Shown here: positions 24,401-33,400 of the stretch, one piece after another
Position numbering within the stretch: the first letter of the stretch is position 1
How the letters are laid out: every line of letters begins with the position of its first letter
From: Areca catechu
Lineage: Eukaryota; Streptophyta; Magnoliopsida; Arecales; Arecaceae
Reading direction: 5' to 3'
Length of the DNA: 64,000 nucleotides
Assembly: GCA_021397845.1 (NCBI GenBank)
Contig: CM038050.1
Span: 146,195,980-146,259,979, forward strand
Program-made: the position numbers and the translations under genes
Notes under the pieces: generated by a model
The model's database searches: none
Told to the model about the DNA's origin: nothing
What the model saw: only the letters and a program-made list of their open reading frames with translations

Positions 24401-27400
24401 GAAGCCAAGAGATGCCTCTTCAATCTCCAAGCATCGTAGAATTTGAAGAGTCCTGATAGCAGAAGGATACTGCTTCAGACCACGCGCCAAATGAAGAGAC
24501 GCGTCTCTTCATGCGCACGTTTTCTTTCCAAGCCTTTTCACGCCAATTTAAAATGTGTTGACCAGTCAGGAATAATCCTAAGAGTCATGGGGATATGTGC
24601 CAAGAGAGTCCCAGATGAATCAGCCAAAGTAATTCATCTGCAGAAGGACTCTTGGTCCTTTTCTGCGATCCATTCCTTGGCGCGCGCACATATGCGCCCA
24701 AGGAGTCCATGCCGACTTGGACTCTAGTCCAAGTGGAGTTGCATGTCCAATTAAATCAGGATAAAACATGATAAAGATTGTCTTAGTCCAGACATAACCC
24801 AATTTAAGTCTCTCTTAAATTGGTTAATCAAATTAGCAAGCAACTGGACCCAAATTGACTTGGGTTAGGAATTAAGTTAGCCTACACATGCTAGTGTGCA
24901 ATCTAGCTAACCAATTAGGATCCCATGACCCTAATTAAATCATGAATGACTTCCTTGGTCAACTCCCTAACATGTGTGACCCTTTGAATTCCACATCTAG
25001 CCAGCAGTAGGTTTAAGTTTAGCCGATTCAAACCAATTGAACCCGATTGACCTAATTAGGTCAAATGGAGCTGACCTAAATTGCCAATTCAATCTGTCCA
25101 TCGAATTGACTCATAAAACCAATCCAATTGGTTCATGAATACCTACAAGACATGATTGACGTCTAACAACGTGTCATGCCTATCCGGAAGATGAGGAATT
25201 TGGTGGAAAGTAACAAAATACCCTTCAGTAGAAAGTTACCGTGCAATTCAATCTTTCGATCTCCCATTATCCCGATTAAGTGATGGGTATGGATAAATGT
25301 CAAACCCTAGCACTTAGTCATTTCGAATCTCTTTTCGATAATGAAGACTCAGCTGATGACTGATTAGAAACCACTTCTAATCTCACCCTACTTTGATCAA
25401 AGACTCCTCGAGTCATCAATCGAAGAGATCACTTAGAATAACAATTCTTCTTACCAGGAATGATCGATTCCTTATTGGTCCACTCATATCCTTCGTACAC
25501 CTTCCACCATATCCGAGAACACCCCGTACATGACTTAATGTCACGAATGAATATGAATCAAAACATAGCTTAGTGTGCACAAGGAACCATAGTGATCTTA
25601 GGTTTAAAGATCACATGCACAACTCCTACTTTGAGATATATCTTTTGACAAGTAGCAAGACTTCCATAAGATAGTCCCAATGCGAATCAGTTCAGTGAAC
25701 TCATACCCTAATGAGTATCCTTATCCTTGTATTAGTGTCTCTATACAAGTAGCTATGAGATCAACCACCCTCTTATCAGAGCATACATAGAATAAGCTAG
25801 TCTTTCCGGACTTATCGATCCCCGAACCGAATGTCCATCGACTAGGAACATTTTAGGTTAGGGTTTATAGGAACTTAGGTCTCACTGTCATGATATCCAT
25901 CATAACCCTAATTCCATTTGCCATAACCTATGGGGTTCATCATAATATTTAGATAAGACGGCAATTTGATGAAACAATATGCCTTTATTAATATATTAAA
26001 TATCACGCGAGAGTTGAAAAATTACAAAAATGCCCTTACATAAGATTAGCTTTTAGGGCACTTTTCTTTCAATCAGAACATATGCAACAATAGTGTGAAG
26101 CTAATGAATTAGAAATATAACAAGATTTACATGGTGCTAGCCATCTTCCAATCTTGCAATGCCAGATTAAACTTATCATTTGCACACTGCAATGAGTGAA
26201 AATTTCTGAGTAATAGTTTAATTATTGCTGGATCCTATACATATAGACTATATTGTACTACAAGTGGCATTGAGTAAACAAATCAGCGATCTACAACTAC
26301 CAAAGAATAATAATAAACAAGCTACAGCCAAAGTGTGACCATTTAAAGTTGAAAAGAAATATAGGTTCAGTAAGACACAAACAAGAAAGCGACTGTAATA
26401 GATCAACATTAGCCACCCATGCTCATTAAAATTCATCCAACTCAAAAAAAAAAAAATGAAAAATGAAAGAGAGAGAAAGAAGCACAACTAGAACAGGTAC
26501 CTGAAGGGGCGAAAGCGATGACGACCTGATTCTGTAATGCGCAGTGGACCTTCAGGATGCTCTTTGCAGTCCTTCATTTTGTTAAAACATTTAGCAAGAT
26601 AAATGCCTTGTTGTGCAGCAACCTGGTACATTTTAATGAAGAACATTAAAGACAATGTCCTTGGGTATGCAAAACTGGACAAATTATAAAACTTCAATTG
26701 TTGGTTAAATCACATTTATACAAATAAATGACTCATTCAGATAATAAAAGATTACCTGAGCTGTTGCAGGAAGATTTTTAACTTGTGAATCTACATTTGC
26801 AAGAGCTCTTTTGAACTCTTCTATGTCCAGTTCCACAGATTCCTTCTCAACATCACCTTTGGAATCCTTAATTAAATCAACTATGTCGCTAATGTGCTTG
26901 CTTTCCAAATAGAGTTCCACTTGGGGATATCTTATGCAAATATCATCTAAAACACCTTGGATTTCTTTCATAGTTAAAGTTCCAGAATTGTCCTTGTCTG
27001 CAACCTTAAAGATTGCTGATACGTCTTCCTGAAAGCACGAAGGCATAAAGTATATGAATAAACCAGACTGTTCACACTGCAATCTTGGTTGACTGCTAAT
27101 TGATACTCTCATTATCATGTCTAGTTAAATGAAACACACAAAACCTGCATGAAGTCTCTGTATTTGCTCACATTGAAGTTATACATGATTACTTGCTATG
27201 AGTACCTGTTTGATACTCATTAGATGAGAATCAAAGGCTACTAAAAGGTTTCATGAAGTTATGCTGGAGATCGAAATTGAACAGGATAAACTAGTTTGGA
27301 TTGTGAAATGGCAGCTCGACAATCTAAGCTTCAAGCTATCAGTCATAGGTGCTGACGTTAAACATCAAAATTGTAATCTAGGCCAAAGTTATTCTCAATT

Positions 27401-30400
27401 TACATTACCTACCATGCATTATCTCCCTATGGCTATTTCAGTCACATAAAATTTTGTCCATTTAATGAATGGGTAAGGAACCTTCAAGGCAACTTAAGCA
27501 AGGCATTTTACACTGTGGATCAAAATTGCTGTTATTTGAACAAAGAGAACAGCTTTCTAACCCAACAACATACAGAACTATGCATTTACCTATAAAAACA
27601 GAACTATTTTCATGTTATCGATCCAATTCACATACCATATGTATACCTCATAGACATCACATCTTAAAGAAACAAGACAAGAGATCAAGCAAAGTTTCAC
27701 ATACCATGATTTTTCGTTGACTTATGGTGGCACAATCACCAAGTGCATATACACCATTGCATTCATGGACTCTCAGCCACTCATCAGTTGCTAATGCACG
27801 CCTATTAGCCTGTGCATTTGGAAAATAATTAAATATAAATTAAAGTATCCACAAAATTTAAAGAAATCAAATTTTAGAAAATGGTGACCATGAGCTACAA
27901 CCAATTAACCTGACCAATTTGTTTCATAAAATCCATTATGACAGGGCGTGTCCCGATACCAGCTGACCACACAGCCATTCCATATGGTACAGACATTTTT
28001 CCAGTTGATTTGTTTGTCATTGTGATGCTTTTATTGGACACCTCGACAACTTTAAACCCTGTTTTCACTTCAATACCATCTCTTTGAAACTTCTCTTCGG
28101 CAAATTCAGTGACCCTTTTGTCAAACCTGCATGATACAAACAAAATGCACATGCAAATTACATAAGGTAGGATAGGGAGGAAAAATAGAGTTAGGAATAA
28201 GAAGCAATGACAAAATAAAATTTTAATGATAAACACGAAGATGAAATATAATAAATTCTTTGGTTGCATTTGGAAGTTTTTAATTTCAATACAGAAGTCA
28301 GTCTTTTCTCTAATATTTGATTCCTATTGAAGTTGAGATTTTATGAAAGAAGGAACTAAAAGATTGAAAAATATTTCTCTTACAAAAAAGGAAAAACATA
28401 AGCTAATAAGGAGAGAAAATTTGAAGTTCTACACAAATCAAAATTTGCAATTGGTTGCAGAGCTTTTATGAAATTTCATTGTCAACCAAACTCCTGGTAA
28501 TATCAAATCAGAATGTACAATTTCCAAAAGATGAAAATCCATAAATTGCCATGATGTTGTACAACATCAAAACATATCCTTCTAGATTTAAAATCAACGA
28601 GAATAACAATTGTTGTATTATATGTCGCTACTTGCCACAAGCCTTTGATGGGCCCATGGATGCTAGCTAATATGAATATTAATGGCATTGCAACCCGCTA
28701 CCAAACCACAAATAGTGAGATGGCGTTGCAATTTTGCACAATCCAATTTCAAATTCATAAAAACAGTCATATCGGGGAATCAGATGAGAACTGATATAAC
28801 AATGAGCACTGCCTTACATGGTCAAGATATGCTCTCCAGATTGAATAATGGATATTTTCACTAAGTCTCGAACCGTGGGGTATAACTTAGATAAATCTTC
28901 AGTAACAAAATCATGCAACTCTGCAGCAAATTCAACACCAGTTGGACCACCACCAACAATAACAAAATGAAGAATCCTCTTCCTCTCTTCTTCATCAAGG
29001 TTTGGAAGACTGGCCATCTCGAAACAGTCCATTACACTCCTACGAATTTTCTGAGCGTCCTCTACTTCCTGCATATAGCTAATATGGGTTAGACAAAACT
29101 CACAAAAAGGGTGCAATCAGGCAATCAACAAATATAACAGTCAACTTTTTCTAAAGGCGTCATTCAAATAATATTGAAGCTTGATGCCAAAAAGAATTTG
29201 GACCTGTCAAAAAGTTAAGCAACAACTGAAGGGCATATATGCGGTGTGACTGTGTGATAGTTTATATGAAACTGCATATCAGAAACACAAAGCAATAATA
29301 CTGTCTGCTGCATGAATCTAGTAATATCGTGAAAACAGTGGTCTTGTACCTCAAGCAAATAAGCTTTAAAATTTGCATCTGCTGTTTTTTACAGTAATAA
29401 TTCCTAGCATGCCTGTTGTCATTGCAAGAGAATTGTACTGGCATTAAAGACTTCCATTATGATGAGAGTAAGTGCACCTTCAGCAAGTGACAATGTTCCT
29501 CTACACCAGGGGTGTTAAATGTATTTACCCTGGCTCCAATTGCAATCACCAAATAGTCATAATCGAGAACAAATTCACCATTTCCATCCAAATTTGTGCC
29601 AATATCAGACCGACAATGGACTTTTTTGCCAGCTGGATTGATTTTGAAACATTCAGCTTCCCAAAAGTTTATTTCTCCTCCCTTCTGCAAAACCAATACT
29701 TGGAGAAGAGGCTGAGTACTACTTCACTGACAGGACCAGATTATTTATTGGAAAAACACAAACACACATTAGCCTTCAGCAGAGATGGAAACCACACAAG
29801 ATAAAACTTAAAATTAAATAAAATATATCTGAACATGAATAGGATAAAGATCATGGGAAAAAATCACTACCTTAATAAACTATTAACATCAGACTCTTTT
29901 CATTATTTTTCTTTTTTGCCATTGTTCTTCAGTCATCTTTTATGTGCCAACTTTATCTATGGAGGCAGATCGCATTGTTTTCATAAATATGAAAAAAGAT
30001 GCTTTGTTTAAGATTGATACAAGCATTAAGGAGGAAGACTACGCTGCCTCAACAAGTTGACAGTTTTACATCACATCTAAAACCACCATTCTTGCCATAC
30101 TAATTACATTCTTGAACCGTAAGCATCATAAGAGTCTACTGTTACTAGCTTCTCAAATTTTCTTTTAAAGGAATACTTGTACAATTATTGAACTAATGAA
30201 AAATTAAAATAGGATACTACCCATTTACAAATTAAAAAATAAAGAAATAAAAAGGATTTTTTAAAAAGAAAAACTACAACAAATGATAACCTATATGGTA
30301 ACAATGCCCTACTTCCAAGAAAAAAAAGAAAGAAGAAAAAAGTAACCTGACAAGAATAACATGCCAATTCATACCTTTTTTATGATTTTGCGAATTGGCT

Positions 30401-33400
30401 CAACAATGCTGCGTGGTTCAACCGTTCCACATGTGATGCTAGGTAGCAAAGGGGTAAATGCAAAGTAATTACGAGGTGATACCACTTGTACATCATACAA
30501 TGAACCATCTAGATTTTTCAAGAAAGTTGTGCCAGCCCAACCAGTACCAAGAACTACCACCTTTTTCTTGGGTGTAGCTTGAGATGATTCAATGGCATGG
30601 TCTGATTTCGAGTCAGCATATGCCACAAGACCTCCACTGCTGCAAGTTAGGAAACATAAGCTACTTTAGGACATACTGATAACATCAACAATGTAAATAA
30701 GCTTTTAAATTGTTATAAACTCATATATTTCAGAATTCAGAATATTTCAAACGCATAAGGGTAAAAAATGACTCAAAATAATACAAGCCATATATACATA
30801 CATTATGTATGCATTCTAAATAGTAATATACATACATTTCAGCTGTAAAGAGAAACAGTGACGAGAATAGATGTCGGCAGATCATTTTGCTCCAACTGCC
30901 TTTTTTCTTTTTTTTTTTGACAGACTCGTTAACTGGCTTATCCATTTGCACATCGATGTTACAAACAATAAATTATTTAAATGCCCACTCTTGCTAAACT
31001 ACAATCAGATCCATCACTGCTTATAGACTTTTGCTTTGGCACTCCTTTCTCTCCTTGAACCTCCCGTGCATTCAGAACATATCGTCAAGAACTAGCAGAT
31101 TACCAGTGATACCTGTCTGTTAACAAGTGGTACCAGGTATAGGAATCAAGCTCATATAATTTAAAACAACATTAAGGCTACTCTAAACTAATGTGACCCT
31201 GTGACAGCATGATGAAAAGAAAATTCATTCCCAGTTTCCACAATCCAATTGTTACAATAAGGGGCACTTGTAAACCTTTTCACTCATCCAGAAGTTCTTT
31301 GTAACCAATCAGAAGTTAGGGAATTTCAAATCACGCCAAAGTTTCAAACCATACAACTTTTAAGATTTGTTTTGTAAATCAACTGAACGATAATAACAAT
31401 AGTGGAATAAGAAGTGAAGCTCACTAAATAGGTGATCAATCAACTATATTATTTTTTCTTTTTATGTTCCCTGAAAAATAGCTTGGATGTTGTCTTTCAG
31501 AATGGATCATATGGATCATATAATTTATATTTGAAAAAAAGAAAGAAAGAAATGGCACATAAAATCATAACAGAAACATGGGAGTTTCCAAGTTTGAGCA
31601 ATAGTTTTTCCCCCTGCTCTTAGTTCCTGTTGACATAAGCTTTTGTGTCATCTACTAGCATGAACCATGGTTCACAATACTGATTTCAGTACCAATAGTA
31701 GGCTAGTAGCACCATGCTGGTACACCCCTAGACTGAGTATTAGTTTGCTACTGGTATGTTATAGTATGGCATACCCTATACTAAGTGATGTAGTCTAGTA
31801 TGGCAAACCATGAAATGGATTTTTTTTTGCTAAGCAGAAGGAAAAGATATGTATGATCTTTCTTAGACTAGAAGACATGTAAGATTTTTAAATATGGAAA
31901 TATGCATAGGAAATATGTTAGGGGTGGCACTGCTCAACAATTTAACCTTTTTAACTTGTTTCAACCTGCTGTAGATTGGGTTAGATTACCTGTTCAATAG
32001 TATAGTTAGGTCCGGGTCTAGATTGTTGACCCATTTAATAAACATATCAAGTTCGGGTTGATAGATTTTTGACTTATCCTGTATTTGACCCTACCCGTAT
32101 ACAGTCCGACTTGTATCTAATCTAACCTGACCTAATTGCCACCCCTAGAATATATAATAGGGATGGCAACGAGTCAGGTATGAGTTGAGTAGACCATTAC
32201 ACATACCTATCCAATACTTGTAGTTGTCTCGGGATAGGGTGGGGCTGGTTAGACAAATCGGGTTAAATAAAGCTAAAAAAAATATCATTTTCTTTTTGCA
32301 TACAAATCTTCTTTTTTTATTGTACCTTAGGGAGGGGATTTGTGAAAAGTCATATATATTCGGGTCAGGTTTGGGGTAGGTTTGATCACTACCCATACCC
32401 ATCCCAAATCTTAGGTAAAACTTGCCCCATTAGGGTTGAGTTGCATCAATACCTGATGGGGCCAAGTACATTGTCACCCCTGATATATAAGTAGTGGAAG
32501 AGAAAATATGAAACAGCAAGTGAAAAAGAAAGAATCTATGGGATCTCAAATAGTATATTTTGTAACTTGTAGAAGGAAAGACTATCCAGCTTTAATTTGA
32601 TTATCAAAAGGCATATAAATGCATTCTTAGATATATTGCCATGTAACTGGCTTAAGAAACTAATTCAGATGCTTGAGTGTTCTCTTGGACATACAATCAA
32701 GTAGTCAGATGGAAAGTTACAATCTTACTTTATGTACCGTGTCAGAGTTCACCATGCAGCTAGTGAGGTTGTATAACTTGGAAAGAAATCACGACTACTT
32801 GATCTCATCCAATGGCTTGTTTGAATGAAATATTCAACTAAGGATTCCTCTTAGTACTGACGTGCAAATAAAGGCAAGTATTAAACGTTTAAGTTTTGTA
32901 TTAAAGGCACCCAATCAATATGAGGCAGCCACAGGATTTTCAGTTTTCAATACGAGCAACTATCGATATCGAATGCACAACGTAATTGCTTCAGCCTTAA
33001 TGTGTTAAAAGTCAACGATAATATGAGATTGGAAAGGAAACAATGCATCCGTCTCGTCATCTCTTGCCATACATCATCTTTTTTTTCTTCTTTTCTTCTG
33101 AGAATTTCGTAGATATCTGCAACCCCCAAGCTATAGCCCTGTCTGCATCCCAGCGATGAATTAAGCATAGCTGTTTTCCACGGAAAAAATGGAAACCCTT
33201 GACTCAAAAAGAGGATGTCCATTTACTATGGGTATTATTGAGAAAAACATTAAATCTCACGAGCAAAGAAAGGGCCAATATCTGGAGACCCAGAATCAGA
33301 ATAAGTGCAAGTAAGACAAGTTCACAGAAAAGACGAGTTTCCTGTACCAGCAATCCAGGAAACGAAAGTACAAAGCTCTTCACAGAACTGAGGCAAAAAG

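Larger units (their letters stand above)
15590..26071 (-). mobile_element. Ty1/copia LTR retrotransposon in NDB intron 8
   Basis: The 3' LTR is 15590-17994 and the 5' LTR 23345-26071. The TSD ATCAG lies at 15585-15589 and 26072-26076. LTRs begin TGATGGGTTTC and end TTTCA on the plus strand. The domain order gag, protease, integrase, RT, RNase H on the minus strand is copia. Length is 10,482 bp including a later SINE. Premature stops in gag and pol make it non-autonomous. The LTRs show scattered substitutions, so the insertion is not very recent. Confidence 0.97.
23345..26071 (-). repeat. Copia 5' LTR carrying a SINE
   Basis: 2727 bp. Without the SINE and one copy of its 12-bp TSD it is 2406 bp, matching the 3' LTR. 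It lies next to the PBS and ends at the TSD ATCAG. Confidence 0.96.
6267..26500 (-). other. Intron 8 of the NDB gene (20,234 bp), filled with repeats
   Basis: Bounded by donor CAG|GTACCT at 26501/26500 and acceptor CCAAG at 6267/6266, both in phase 2. Contents from low to high coordinate: CT microsatellite, gypsy gag remnant with tandem repeats, fold-back repeat, purine tract, Au-like SINE, and a full copia element with a SINE. No other host gene was recognised. The stretches 6500-8230, 10770-11930 and 12220-13640 hold AT-rich or unclassified repeat sequence only. Confidence 0.85.

Noticed and set aside
26705..27118. EF-hand frame as a separate calcium-binding protein gene
   Set aside because: It is NDB exon 7; only the spliced part 26756-27028 matches, with GT-AG borders on both sides.
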